A DNA stretch of 47,527 nucleotides from contig CAYUMU010000053.1 in NCBI GenBank assembly GCA_964445985.1, positions 1 through 47,527 of the forward strand, given 5' to 3'. Below are positions 34,784-44,001 of this stretch, in pieces. A model generated the notes under the pieces. It did not search any database, was not told the DNA's origin, and worked only from the letters and a program-made list of their open reading frames with translations. The first letter of the stretch is position 1. The number at the start of each line of letters is the position of its first letter. Position numbers and translations under genes: made by a program. The DNA comes from CAYUMU01 sp964445985 (GTDB lineage Bacteria > Planctomycetota > Planctomycetia > Pirellulales > S012-138).

Positions 34784-36199
34784 ATGCAGCGAATGAAATA
34801 CTGGCTTTGGGGGTTGTTGGCCGTGGTAGCCTGCAGCGGTATTGCGGTGGCCGCGTACTATCGCGACCGCTGGTTGCCTGGCTTGAGTGCGGGAGCGACG
34901 GCGGACCCCGTGGGGGGGGCCAAGACGCCGGGCGCGGGGCACGACGACGCCCATGCCGGTCACGATCACGGCGACCACGAGCATGCCGGCCATAGCCGTG
35001 CGCATCGCGACACCAAGTCCATTGCGTTGAGCCCTACGGCGCTGAAGAACATTGGTTTCCAACCGTACACGGTGGCGCTGGGCACTTACGAAAGGGCCAT
35101 GACGTTGCCGGCGGTGGTTGTCGAGCGGCCGGGCAAGTCGCAGTTGCATGTGACCGCGCCCATGACGGGCGTGATTACCAAAATCATGGCGACGCAGGGA
35201 GCGGCCATTGCGCCGGGGAGCCCGCTGTTTGAAATCCGGCTTACGCACGAAGAGTTGGTGGCGGCCCAGCGTGAATTTCTGCGAACCGCGGAAAGCCTGG
35301 ATGTGATTGAGAGCGAGATCAAACGGTTGAACAAGCTTTCGGATGGTTTGATTGCCGGCAAACGGGTGTTGGAGCAGGAGTATGAACAGCAAAAGCTGGC
35401 CGCCTCGCTTCGCGCCGACCGCCAGGCGCTGCTGTTGCACGGTTTGAGCCAGGACCAGATTCAGAGCATTTTGGATACGCGCGAACTGCTGGGCAAGCTG
35501 ACCGTTAGCGCGCCGGTCCACGAGGATGAAAGCGAGAATTGCAGCGACGAGCACTTGTTCCACGTGCAGCAATTGCCTGTTTATCAAGGGCAGCAGGTCG
35601 AAGCCGGGCAGGCGCTGTGCGTATTGGCGGACCACTGCGAGTTGTATCTGGAGGGTCGCGCCTACGAGGATGACGCCCAGCAACTTCGCGAGGCGGTTCG
35701 CAGCGGCTATACGCTTTCGGCCTCGCTGCTGGTGGGCCAGAAGCGAACCGAAGTGGTTGGCGGCTTGAAACTGCTGTACCTGGCGGATCAAATCGACCCG
35801 GCGACGCGCGCGTTTCACTTCTACCTGCCGCTCCCCAACCAGGTGTTGCTCGATCGCGAAACGCCATCGGGCAAACGGTTCATTGAGTGGCGATTCAAGC
35901 CGGGCCAACGGATGGAACTGCGGATACCCGTGGATCGCTTGCCAGAGCGGCTGGTGCTGCCGGCCTCGGCGGTCGTGGATGACGGGGCCAACAGCTACGT
36001 TTATCAGCAAAACGGCGATCACTTTGACCAGGTGCCCGTGCATGTGGAGCAACGCGATCAACAGGCGGTGGTGATCGCGAACGACGGGTCGCTGTTCCCC
36101 GGCGATGTGGTCGCAGCCCTGGGGGCTTATCAAATTCACCTGGACTTGCGGAACAAATCGGGCGGAGCCATCGATCCGCACGCGGGACACAACCATTAG
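34784..36199 (+). CDS. RND efflux periplasmic adaptor (CusB/CzcB-like)
   Basis: A 471-residue membrane-fusion protein. An N-terminal anchor (WLWGLLAVVACSGIAVAAYY, 7-26) leads to a His-rich stretch (HDDAHAGHDHGDHEHAGHS, about 54-72), a likely metal sensor or chaperone. Then come the beta-barrel/lipoyl half-motif (VTAPMTGVITKIMATQGAAI), a long alpha-hairpin (about 160-235), the returning lipoyl half (VYQGQQVEAGQALCVLAD) and the membrane-proximal domain (VLPASAVVDDGANSYVYQQ). The C-terminus is again His-rich (DPHAGHNH). Such adaptors link an inner-membrane RND pump to an outer-membrane channel; His-rich ends point to divalent or copper-group ions. The pump gene starts 60 bp after it. Confidence 0.92.
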   Translation: MQRMKYWLWGLLAVVACSGIAVAAYYRDRWLPGLSAGATADPVGGAKTPGAGHDDAHAGHDHGDHEHAGHSRAHRDTKSIALSPTALKNIGFQPYTVALGTYERAMTLPAVVVERPGKSQLHVTAPMTGVITKIMATQGAAIAPGSPLFEIRLTHEELVAAQREFLRTAESLDVIESEIKRLNKLSDGLIAGKRVLEQEYEQQKLAASLRADRQALLLHGLSQDQIQSILDTRELLGKLTVSAPVHEDESENCSDEHLFHVQQLPVYQGQQVEAGQALCVLADHCELYLEGRAYEDDAQQLREAVRSGYTLSASLLVGQKRTEVVGGLKLLYLADQIDPATRAFHFYLPLPNQVLLDRETPSGKRFIEWRFKPGQRMELRIPVDRLPERLVLPASAVVDDGANSYVYQQNGDHFDQVPVHVEQRDQQAVVIANDGSLFPGDVVAALGAYQIHLDLRNKSGGAIDPHAGHNH

Positions 36200-36259
36200 C
36201 CCAGCGGTTCGTTCCACGCTCGCAAGCTCGCACCATTCCCCGCCGCGGATTGTTTCCTC

Positions 36260-39200
36260 ATGCTCAACGCCATTATTCGCTTTTCGCTGCAGAATCGCAC
36301 GCTGGTGATTGCCCTGGCTATTGCCGTGCTGGGTTTTGGCGCGTGGCAGGCCACGCAGCTTCCCATCGACGTGTTCCCCGATTTGAACCGGCCGCGGGTG
36401 GTGGTGATGACCGAAGCCCCCGGCATGGCGCCCGAAGAAGTCGAAACGCTGATCACCATTCCGCTGGAAACCGCCCTGAACGGAGCCTCGGGCGTGCAAG
36501 CGGTTCGCAGTTCGTCGGGCGTGGGCCTCTCCGTGATTTGGGTGGAGTTTGATTGGGGGACCGACATTTATGTGGACCGGCAGATTGTTAACGAGCGTTT
36601 GGCCCTGGTCGCCGAGCATCTGCCCGACGCGGCCAAGCCGCAGCTGGCTCCCGTGTCTTCGATCATGGGCCAAATACAAGTCATCGGCATGGTGGGCGAC
36701 CCCGAGAAGACTTCGCCCATGGAATTGCGAACGCTGGCCGACTGGATCGTGCGGCAACGCCTGCTCACCATTCCGGGCGTGTCGCAGGTGATCGTGATGG
36801 GCGGGGAGCGCAAGCAGTTTCAGGTGCTGGTGAATCCCAACGACTTGCTGCGCCACGACGTGACGCTGCACGAAGTCAAAACCGCGGTCGAAGAAAGCAA
36901 TCAGAACACGACCGGCGGATACCTCGATGAGCAGGGACCCAACGAGTTGCTGGTGCGTTCGCTGGGCAGGGTCCGCACCGTCGACGACATTTCTGGCATT
37001 GTGATCGCGCATCGCGGAGGGCAATCGGTGCGATTGTCGCAGGTGGCCAAGGTGGTGGAAGGTCCGCAAGTGCAGCGGGGCGGCAGTTCGGCGTATTCGC
37101 GCACGGGCGAGGGCACGTTTACCGGCGGCGAATTTACCGGCGGAGCGGCGGTGGTGCTGACCATTCAAAAGCAACCGGGCGCCGATACCCGGCGGGTGAC
37201 CGCGGCGGTGATGAAGGATCTGGGCGAAGTGCAGTCGTCGTTGCCGAAAGACGTGCGAATCTTCCCCGATTTGTACCTGCAGCAAACCTTCATTGACCTG
37301 GCCATCGAGAACGTGACCGAAGCTTTGCGCGACGGCAGCATTCTGGTCGTGATCATTCTGTTTGTGTTTCTGCTCAACTTTCGCACGACGTTTATCACGC
37401 TGACCGCCATTCCGCTTTCGATCGCGGTGACGGCCCTGGTGTTTCGGGCCTTTGATCTTTCGATCAACACCATGACGCTGGGCGGCCTGGCGGTGGCGAT
37501 TGGCGAACTGGTGGACGACGCCATTGTGGACGTGGAGAACATCTTCCGCCGCCTGCGCGAAAATCGGCACGCGGCCCAGCCCAAGCATCCGCTGCTGGTG
37601 GTGTTTCAGGCCAGTTGTGAAATCCGCAACTCCATTGTGTACGGCACCGTGATCGTGGTGCTGGTGTTTCTGCCGCTGTTTGCCCTCGATGGCATGGAGG
37701 GGCAGCTCTTTGCTCCGCTGGGCGTGGCCTACATTGTTTCGATCGTGTCGTCGTTGCTGGTTTCGCTCACCGTGACCCCGGTGCTGAGCTACTGGCTGCT
37801 GCCGAGCATGCGGATGGCGGCCACGGAGCGCGATGGCCCGCTGGTTCGTGCCTTGAAGTGGCTGACCGCCAAGATGATGCGCTTCAGCCTGGCGATACCT
37901 GGCATCATTCTGACGCTGGCGGCCATCGCCGTGACTCTGGCCGTGCTCGTGGTGTATCAGCCGCGGGGCCTCGAGCAGTTTCTGGCCGCGATTAACTACC
38001 CCACGCTGGGCCGCGACTTCTTGCCCCCCTTCAACGAAGGGGCCGTGCAGGTTAACGTGCTGCTGCCGCCGGGCACCTCGCTGGCGACATCGCAAAGCAT
38101 TGCCCGACAGGTGGACGAGCGCTTGCAAAAGGTGGATGACATTGTGGCCTTTGTGCGCAAGACGGGCAGGGCGGAATTGGACGAGCATGCCGAAGGCGTG
38201 AACGTGACGGAGTACGTGGCGACCATCGACCCGGACTCGCAGCGCAGCCGTGAGGAAGTGCTGGACGAGATCGACGCGGCGCTGAAAGACGTGCCTGGCG
38301 TGGTGACTTCGGTTGAGCAACCGCTGGCCCACTTGATATCGCACATGCTTTCGGGGGTGAAGGCGCAGGTGGCCATTAAGCTTTATGGCGATGATCTGAA
38401 CACGCTCCGCCGCACGGCAGACGCCATGAAAGCGGCCATTGCAGGCATCCCCGGCGTGCGCGATCCCCAGGTGGAGCAGCAGCAACTGATTCCTCAACTG
38501 CGGATCGAGGCCGACAGTCGCCAATTGGGGGCCTTTGGCTTGCGCCGGCTGGATGTGAATGAGTATGTGGCCACCGCGTTGCAAGGCGAGGTGGTCTCGC
38601 AAGTGCTCGATGGGCAGCGAACCTTTGACCTGGTGGTGCGGCTCGACGAGCCATTTCGCGAAGACCTCGATGCGCTGCGGCGGCTGACGATTCACCTGCC
38701 TGGCGGCGGCACGGCCAAACTGGAAGACGTGGCCAGGATTTACCCCGACCTTGGTCCCAGCGTGATTCAGCGAGAGCAGGTGAAGCGCCGGATCGTGGTG
38801 CAGTGCAACATTAGTGAAGAGCGAGGGCTCGTCGATGTGGTGAACGACATCAAAGCCAAGATCGCCCCCTTCGAGGCGGAACTCCCCACCGGTTATTTCG
38901 TTACCTACAGCGGCCAGTTTGAAAGCCAGCAATCGGCTTCGACCACCATCGGCCTGCTGTTTGGCGTATCGCTCGTGGGCATGTTCCTCGTGCTCTACAA
39001 GATGTTCGGCTCGGCCAACCTGGCGCTGCAAGTGATGGTGGCGCTGCCGATGGCCCTGATTGGGTCGGTAGCCGCGCTGTATTTCACCGGCCAAACGCTG
39101 TCGGTGGCCGCCATGGTGGGCTTTATTTCGCTGTGCGGCATCGCCTCGCGAAACGGCATTTTGCTGATCAACCACTATTTGCATCTTGTGCGCCATGAAG

Positions 39201-39523
39201 GTGAAACGTGGTCGGCCGACATGGTGGTGCGGGCGGGACAAGACCGGCTGGCGCCCGTGCTGATGACCGCCCTGACTTCGGGCATTGGGCTGGTTCCCCT
39301 CGCTCTCGCGGCCGGCGAACCGGGGAAAGAGATTTTGTATCCGGTGGCCACGGTGATTATCGGCGGCCTGATTACGAGCACCATGCTGGAATTCCTGGTC
39401 CGGCCAGCGCTGTTCTGGAAGGTGGGAAGCAGGTCGGTGCAAACCGGGATGGATGCCCGAGCGTCGGAGCCTGAGTTGGTGGAGTTTGACGAGCATGAAA
39501 GCCAGGCTGCCTCTTTGAAGTGA
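36260..39523 (+). CDS. Heavy-metal efflux RND pump (CusA/CzcA family)
   Basis: A 1087-residue inner-membrane antiporter that exports metal ions with proton import. It shows the RND duplication: helix 1 TLVIALAIAVLGFGAWQAT, then porter domain (FPDLNRPRVVVMTEAPGMAP), a helix set around residues 355-545, a second porter half (LPPFNEGAVQVNVLLPPGTS) and the final helices (LFGVSLVGMFLVLYKMFG; ALPMALIGSVAALYF; GFISLCGIASRNGILLINHY). The proton-relay motif is ELVDDAIVDVEN with D419-D420. The heavy-metal family is shown by similarity to CusA/CzcA signatures and by the His-rich neighbours; metal selectivity cannot be read from sequence alone. No outer-membrane factor is encoded in this cluster. Confidence 0.93.
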   Translation: MLNAIIRFSLQNRTLVIALAIAVLGFGAWQATQLPIDVFPDLNRPRVVVMTEAPGMAPEEVETLITIPLETALNGASGVQAVRSSSGVGLSVIWVEFDWGTDIYVDRQIVNERLALVAEHLPDAAKPQLAPVSSIMGQIQVIGMVGDPEKTSPMELRTLADWIVRQRLLTIPGVSQVIVMGGERKQFQVLVNPNDLLRHDVTLHEVKTAVEESNQNTTGGYLDEQGPNELLVRSLGRVRTVDDISGIVIAHRGGQSVRLSQVAKVVEGPQVQRGGSSAYSRTGEGTFTGGEFTGGAAVVLTIQKQPGADTRRVTAAVMKDLGEVQSSLPKDVRIFPDLYLQQTFIDLAIENVTEALRDGSILVVIILFVFLLNFRTTFITLTAIPLSIAVTALVFRAFDLSINTMTLGGLAVAIGELVDDAIVDVENIFRRLRENRHAAQPKHPLLVVFQASCEIRNSIVYGTVIVVLVFLPLFALDGMEGQLFAPLGVAYIVSIVSSLLVSLTVTPVLSYWLLPSMRMAATERDGPLVRALKWLTAKMMRFSLAIPGIILTLAAIAVTLAVLVVYQPRGLEQFLAAINYPTLGRDFLPPFNEGAVQVNVLLPPGTSLATSQSIARQVDERLQKVDDIVAFVRKTGRAELDEHAEGVNVTEYVATIDPDSQRSREEVLDEIDAALKDVPGVVTSVEQPLAHLISHMLSGVKAQVAIKLYGDDLNTLRRTADAMKAAIAGIPGVRDPQVEQQQLIPQLRIEADSRQLGAFGLRRLDVNEYVATALQGEVVSQVLDGQRTFDLVVRLDEPFREDLDALRRLTIHLPGGGTAKLEDVARIYPDLGPSVIQREQVKRRIVVQCNISEERGLVDVVNDIKAKIAPFEAELPTGYFVTYSGQFESQQSASTTIGLLFGVSLVGMFLVLYKMFGSANLALQVMVALPMALIGSVAALYFTGQTLSVAAMVGFISLCGIASRNGILLINHYLHLVRHEGETWSADMVVRAGQDRLAPVLMTALTSGIGLVPLALAAGEPGKEILYPVATVIIGGLITSTMLEFLVRPALFWKVGSRSVQTGMDARASEPELVEFDEHESQAASLK

Positions 39524-39561
39524 AGCGGGTGATTTCCCTTACTGACAACCATAGGAAGCTA

Positions 39562-40071
39562 ATGATGTTGCAAATTCGTGGGACCATGTGGATGTGTGCG
39601 ATCGGAATGTTGGCCCTTGCAGCGGGATGCGGCGACAGTACCGAAAACAAAGATCAACCGCCCGAGATGTTGAATGTGCCTCGGGCGCACGCGGAAAAAG
39701 GTCCGCACGGCGGCATGTTGATTGAATTAGGCTCGGAAGAATTTCATGGCGAGTTGCTGCACAACGAAACCACGGGCGAAGTGACGATTTACCTGCTGGA
39801 CGCGAAAGCCGAGAACCCCATCGCCATCGATGCCGAGCAAATCGCCATCAATGTGCGGCGGGCCGCCGGGGGGCAACAGTACTTTTTGAAAGCCGACGCG
39901 GCCGAAGGTGATCCTCAAGCTGCCTCGTCGCGGTTTGTCTCCCAGGAGAAAGAACTGGGAGCGGCGCTCGACGACGATACCGCGTCCTCGGTGCTGGTGC
40001 TGTCGATCCAGGGCAAACAATTCCGTGGCGAGATTGTGCACGATCACGCGCATGGGCACGCGCATCCTTGA
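39562..40071 (+). CDS. Lipoprotein with His-rich tail, linked to metal efflux
   Basis: A 169-residue predicted lipoprotein. AGGAAG precedes two ATGs (39562 and 39565); an in-frame GTG at 39520 overlaps the pump gene but lacks a ribosome site. A signal peptide MWMCAIGMLALAAGC ends in lipobox LAAGC (acylated C23). The mature part has KGPHGGMLIELGSEEFHGEL and other beta-strand pattern, and it ends HDHAHGHAHP. Only 38 bp after the pump stop, so it is clearly in the operon. A metal-binding or metallochaperone role in the periplasm is the simplest reading; planctomycete RND clusters often carry this kind of gene, from memory. Confidence 0.82.
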   Translation: MMLQIRGTMWMCAIGMLALAAGCGDSTENKDQPPEMLNVPRAHAEKGPHGGMLIELGSEEFHGELLHNETTGEVTIYLLDAKAENPIAIDAEQIAINVRRAAGGQQYFLKADAAEGDPQAASSRFVSQEKELGAALDDDTASSVLVLSIQGKQFRGEIVHDHAHGHAHP

Positions 40072-40303
40072 GAAAACCGGCGGTTGCGGAGCGGCCCGTC
40101 GCCCCCCATCTAACCGGCATGGTCGTCAAAGTTGGCATCGACTGGCGCCCAGCCAGAGAAGGGAATCAGCAAACCCGCCGCGGAAACGGCATTCTCTTAC
40201 CTCCTTTCCAATTACAATGAAATGAGACGCCTACGTAATCTGGGCAATTTCAATTGAGTGAAATCGCCTTGGAATTTGAGAATTCGCTGGAGGAGTTGAT
40301 TCC

Positions 40304-41248
40304 ATGTCCAAGTTGGCCTCCGCCGCCATGTTGCTGTTGGCACTGGGCTTTGCCGCCGAATCGATCGCGCAAGAACCCCAAAATTACGGTCCCGAGTTGG
40401 GCGATGCCCAAACCAATCGATACCAGGTGGGGGTGATTGTGAGTTCGAATGCGGGGCCATGCACGGGGCTGGTTGCCACGGCCCCGGTGCCGGTCGATTG
40501 GCCGGAACAAACGGTGAAGATCATTGAGGAAGACACCTCGCCGTTTGTGCAGCGGTTTGGATACCGCATGGTGGACACCGTCAAACAAATGCTGGTGCAG
40601 ATTCCGCAACTTCCCGCCGGCCAACAGGCCAAGGCCCTGGTGACGATTGAGATTGAACGGCACACGATCAAACCGCCAAGCGATCCCAGCGTATTGCAAT
40701 TGCCATCCAAGATGCCGCTCGATATTCGCAAGTATCTGGGCGACAGCCCTTATATTGAGAGCCGGCATGCCAAGATTCGGTCGCTGGCCAAGGAGATTAC
40801 GCAGGGCAAGGAGGGTGCTTGGGAGACGGTGGAAGCCATTTACGATTACGTGCGCGAGCACGTGAAATACCAGGAAGGCCCGCTGAAAGGCGCGCTGCGA
40901 GCCTTGCAAGACGGCACCGGCGATTGCGAGGAGCTGACGTCGCTGTTCATCGCGCTCTGCCGCGCGGCCAATATTCCGGCGCGTACGGTGTGGGTGCCGG
41001 GCCATTGCTACCCCGAGTTTTACCTAGTGGATAAAGACAACAACGGTTACTGGTTCCCCTGCCAGGCGGCGGGGGCGCGCGAGTTTGGCGGCATTAGCGA
41101 AACTCGCCCTATTCTGCAAAAGGGAGATGACTTCCGCGTGCCTGAACGGCCTCGCGATCGTCAACGCTATGTGGCGGAATTTTTGACGGGCCGCGGCGGG
41201 CAGCCAAGCGTGAAATTCGTTCGCGAACTAATGAACGGCAACGACTAA
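40304..41248 (+). CDS. Secreted transglutaminase-like protease-fold protein
   Basis: A 314-residue exported protein. The signal peptide ends AQ near residue 23. The N-terminal half (VIVSSNAGPCTGLVATAPVP) is a beta domain common in this family. The transglutaminase-like core follows: AIYDYVREHVKYQEGPLKGA, TGDCEELTSLFIALCRAANI with the active Cys C208, VPGHCYPEFYLVD with the His (H234) and an Asp at about 243. Such proteins are usually hydrolases or transferases on amide bonds. Mature protein is probably periplasmic. No clear partner; the metal cluster ends 230 bp upstream and the gene has its own ribosome site. Confidence 0.88.
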   Translation: MSKLASAAMLLLALGFAAESIAQEPQNYGPELGDAQTNRYQVGVIVSSNAGPCTGLVATAPVPVDWPEQTVKIIEEDTSPFVQRFGYRMVDTVKQMLVQIPQLPAGQQAKALVTIEIERHTIKPPSDPSVLQLPSKMPLDIRKYLGDSPYIESRHAKIRSLAKEITQGKEGAWETVEAIYDYVREHVKYQEGPLKGALRALQDGTGDCEELTSLFIALCRAANIPARTVWVPGHCYPEFYLVDKDNNGYWFPCQAAGAREFGGISETRPILQKGDDFRVPERPRDRQRYVAEFLTGRGGQPSVKFVRELMNGND

Positions 41249-41259
41249 CGTGCCACGCC

Positions 41260-41460
41260 CTACAGGGTGGCGTAAGCTGAAACTTCCGTGGCGGCGTCGC
41301 CTTCCCAGGCGGCGCCCCAGGGCGCCTGTTGGGGGCGGCTGAGCACGGCGGCGAGCACTTGCGGCAATACTTCGCCAATGTGCCAGGGGCCGGTTCGGTT
41401 CACTTCGCTCAAAGGCTGCTGCGAACGGTTCCGTGGGGCGGTCTGTTGGACGGCTGGCAT
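41260..41460 (-). CDS. Possible small protein (66 residues)
   Basis: Weakly supported. ATG at 41460 gives a 66-residue product containing LSEVNRTGPWHIGEVLPQVL, which has the look of a conserved helix-rich peptide, and a Trp/Ala-rich end. The same frame stays open upstream to 41658. A good promoter with an overlapping inverted repeat lies 60-100 bp upstream on the same strand (41524-41570). No strong ribosome site was found. It is convergent with the transglutaminase gene, 11 bp apart. Confidence 0.4.
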   Translation of the reverse strand: MPAVQQTAPRNRSQQPLSEVNRTGPWHIGEVLPQVLAAVLSRPQQAPWGAAWEGDAATEVSAYATL

Positions 41461-41523
41461 TGAGGGTATCTCGCGGTAAGATGCGGCAAACTCGCCCGGC
41501 GAGCTCACCGCATGGGTGCAAAT

Positions 41524-41570
41524 GTTCACCACTCCCTTGGTAAGTGTACGGAGTAGTGAACAAAGGTCAA
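41524..41570 (-). promoter_or_regulatory. Promoter with overlapping inverted-repeat operator
   Basis: On the minus strand TTGACC (41570-41565) and TACACT (41548-41543) form a -35/-10 pair with a 16-nt spacer. An inverted repeat of two 12-nt arms, GTTCACTACTCC (41561-41550) and GGAGTGGTGAAC (41535-41524), one mismatch, overlaps the spacer and flanks the -10 on the other side, the usual position for a repressor site. The regulator is unknown. The only gene it could drive is the small frame at 41260. Confidence 0.5.
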
Positions 41571-41734
41571 GCTTTTCGCGCGTAAAAAACTTGAGTTCGC
41601 GAAATAGTCGTCGAGATGGCGGGTATTGGAACCAGGGCTTGTTTACGGACGATGGCATCTTGAGTCCGCAGTGACGGCGTCATCGTTTGGTGGGGTCCTC
41701 GCTCGCGCGTCGGGTTGAAATTGGCGGGCGGGGC

Positions 41735-43156
41735 CTAAGTCGCCACGGCGGGGCGCTTCTGCCAGGTTTGCGTGGCTTGCTGGAACGCATAGGCCAATTG
41801 CAGGACGCCGAAATCGTCCTGGTGCCGGCCGATGATCTGCACGCCAATGGGGAGGCCTGCGGGCGTGAAGCCGCACGGCATGGAAATGGCTGGGTGGCCA
41901 GTCGCGGTGATGAAGTAGCAGGACTGCATCCAGTCGATGTACGTATCCATTTTGTGGCCGTTGATTTCGGTAATATACGGCTGGTTGACGTCGAAGGGCG
42001 GAACCTGGCTGACCGGCGCGATCAGGAATTCGTGCTCCTGCATGAAGATCCGCATTCGGTGATACAGCTCGGTGCGTTTCTTTTCGAGCCGGCTGAGCTG
42101 AGGCCCGGTGAGCTTGGCGCCCTGTTCGGCGTTCCAATGAATGGTGTCTTTGATCAGGTCGCCGTGCTTCTCGATCAGGGGCGTGAAGCGCATTTCGAAC
42201 CGCCAGGCACGCCAGGCCTTGAAGATGGCATCGGCGTCGGAAAAGTCGGGCTGGCCTTCGGCGACCTGGCAGCCGAGGGTTTTTTCGAAGACATCGCGCC
42301 GGGCCTCGATGGCGTCGGTCACTAGAGGATCTACCGGCAGTCCGCCCAGGTCGCGGCTCCAGGCAATCTTGACTCCGCGGAAGTCACGTTCGAGCGGCTC
42401 CGCGAAGCGACTGCCTGGCTCGCAGATGGCGATCGGCGAGCGGGGGTCGGGGCCGGCCATGGCGGTGAGCATCAGGGCGACGTCTTCCACGGTGCGCGCC
42501 ATGGGGCCTTGCACAGAGATAGGGAACCAGGCGGTTTCGGTGGGCCACATGGGCACTCGGCCAGGTGAAGGGCGAAAGCCGACCACGTTGCAAAAGTTGG
42601 CCGGGTTGCGGAGGGAGCCGCCGGTATCGCTGCCGTCGGCGATGGGAAGCATGCCGCAGGCCAGGGCCACGGCCGCGCCCCCGCTGCTGCCCCCGCAGGT
42701 TTTGCCCAGGTCGTAGGGGTTGACCGTGGCGCCGAACACGGGGTTGAAGGTCTGCGAGCCTGCTCCGAACTCGGGCGTGTTGGTCTTGCCAATCGTGATG
42801 GCGCCGCCGCCTTTGAGCCGCTCCACGATCAGGGCGTCTTGCTCGGGGATAAAGTCTTTGTAGATGGGCGATCCCCAGGTGGTGCGGATGCCCTGGGTGG
42901 TGATGAGGTCTTTATGGGCGATCGGCAAACCGTGCAGCGGGCCGAGTTCTTCGCCGCGCGCCAGGCGTTCGTCGGCGGCCGCGGCGCCTTCACGACCTAG
43001 GTCAGGCAGGTAGGTCACGATGGCGTTGACGGTGGGGTTCACGCGATCGATTTGAGCTAGGTGGGCATCCATCACTTCGCGCGCCGAAACCTCGCGCGAA
43101 CGGAGCAAACGCTGCAATTCAACGGCTGTCTTAAAGCAAAGTTCTGATAGGGCCAT
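41735..43156 (-). CDS. Amidase-signature hydrolase
   Basis: A 473-residue cytosolic enzyme of the amidase-signature family, which hydrolyses amide bonds of small molecules or acts in Glu-tRNA amidation. The Ser-cisSer-Lys triad is complete: K82 in IAHKDLI, S157 in CGGSSGGAAVALACG and the nucleophile S181 in DGSDTGGSLRNPA, with the same 24-residue spacing as in FAAH. The substrate pocket region 200-400 differs from GatA, and no gatB or gatC is adjacent, so a small-molecule amidase (arylamide, amino-acid amide or similar) is more likely than tRNA amidotransferase. ATG at 43156 opens MALSELCFKTAVELQ. Not obviously linked to its neighbours. Confidence 0.9.
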   Translation of the reverse strand: MALSELCFKTAVELQRLLRSREVSAREVMDAHLAQIDRVNPTVNAIVTYLPDLGREGAAAADERLARGEELGPLHGLPIAHKDLITTQGIRTTWGSPIYKDFIPEQDALIVERLKGGGAITIGKTNTPEFGAGSQTFNPVFGATVNPYDLGKTCGGSSGGAAVALACGMLPIADGSDTGGSLRNPANFCNVVGFRPSPGRVPMWPTETAWFPISVQGPMARTVEDVALMLTAMAGPDPRSPIAICEPGSRFAEPLERDFRGVKIAWSRDLGGLPVDPLVTDAIEARRDVFEKTLGCQVAEGQPDFSDADAIFKAWRAWRFEMRFTPLIEKHGDLIKDTIHWNAEQGAKLTGPQLSRLEKKRTELYHRMRIFMQEHEFLIAPVSQVPPFDVNQPYITEINGHKMDTYIDWMQSCYFITATGHPAISMPCGFTPAGLPIGVQIIGRHQDDFGVLQLAYAFQQATQTWQKRPAVAT

Positions 43157-43399
43157 GGCGGGAATGCAAAGTATGGGAGGGTCGTAGCGGCCAAGGGGGT
43201 TAAGAAGAAGCCAACCCGCGGTGAGGATTGCCGGCGGCAGGATTGCGGAGAGCGCTCACCACGGGGGGAGGCGCCGGGCGAGCGTACGCAGATCGGCGAA
43301 CTTCGCCCGCCATTGTGAGGATGAACTGCCCGCGGAGCAAATAGAAATGCAGGCTGTCCGCGGAAAACGGCCCCCGGAAGCGAGGGGCATGCGCAGCGG

Positions 43400-43945
43400 T
43401 TAGGCGGCCAGGCGTTTGGCGAATTCGCGCAGGGGCGGAGCTTGCTGGTCGCGGCTGGAGAGCAGCGGTTCTTTCACCGGCCAGGCGATGCCCAAGTCGG
43501 GATCGTTCCAGGCGATGCCGCCTTCGGCGGCCGGGTTGTAATAGTCGGTGCACTTGTACGAAAACAGGGCCGATTCGCTGGTCACGCAGAAGCCGTGCGC
43601 AAAACCGGGGGGCACGTACAACTGGCGGTAGTTCTCGCTGGAGAGGAAGTAGCCGACCCAGCGGCCATAGGTGGGCGAGGTGGGGCGAATATCGACGGCC
43701 ACATCGAATACTTCGCCTTCGAGCACCGACACGAGTTTTCCTTGCGGTGAAGGATCTTGATAGTGCAAGCCGCGAAGCGTGTTGCGGCAGGAGCGCGAGA
43801 GATTGTCTTGCACGAACGAAACATTGAGGCCTGCGCCGGAATAGCGCAACTGATTCCAGGTTTCCATGAAGAAGCCGCGATGATCGCCGAATACGCGCGG
43901 CTCAATCAGCAGCACGCCTGGCAGGCGGGTTTCTTGAATTTCCAT
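43400..43945 (-). CDS. rfbC: dTDP-4-dehydrorhamnose 3,5-epimerase
   Basis: Third step of dTDP-L-rhamnose synthesis: double epimerisation of dTDP-4-keto-6-deoxyglucose. The 181-residue product is of family length. Motifs: FGDHRGFFMETW (20-30), VQDNLSRS, the catalytic His H61 in LRGLHYQ, K70, the cupin strands, LYVPPGFAHGF, and SYKCTDYYNPAAEGGIAWND. ATG at 43945 with GACGAGA upstream. Last gene of the four-gene operon, separated from rfbB by 135 bp that include a MITE-like hairpin. Confidence 0.95.
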   Translation of the reverse strand: MEIQETRLPGVLLIEPRVFGDHRGFFMETWNQLRYSGAGLNVSFVQDNLSRSCRNTLRGLHYQDPSPQGKLVSVLEGEVFDVAVDIRPTSPTYGRWVGYFLSSENYRQLYVPPGFAHGFCVTSESALFSYKCTDYYNPAAEGGIAWNDPDLGIAWPVKEPLLSSRDQQAPPLREFAKRLAA

Positions 43946-44001
43946 GGCGATTTCTCGTCCTGTTCTGAAGGCGTCCGGCTTCGCATTCGGCGAAGGGATT
44001 A

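Noticed and set aside
33977..39496. 1839-codon open frame on the minus strand antisense to the metal-efflux genes
   Set aside because: It mirrors the plus-strand adaptor and pump, which have clear homology and ribosome sites; GC-rich third positions keep the antisense frame open by chance. The product is His/Arg-rich without domains.
41461..41658. Longer start for the small minus-strand frame (132 residues)
   Set aside because: It would begin upstream of the promoter and operator at 41524-41570, so the shorter version is preferred.
41735..43156. GatA subunit of Glu-tRNA(Gln) amidotransferase
   Set aside because: Triad is shared by the whole amidase-signature family; no gatB or gatC nearby and the substrate region does not look like GatA.
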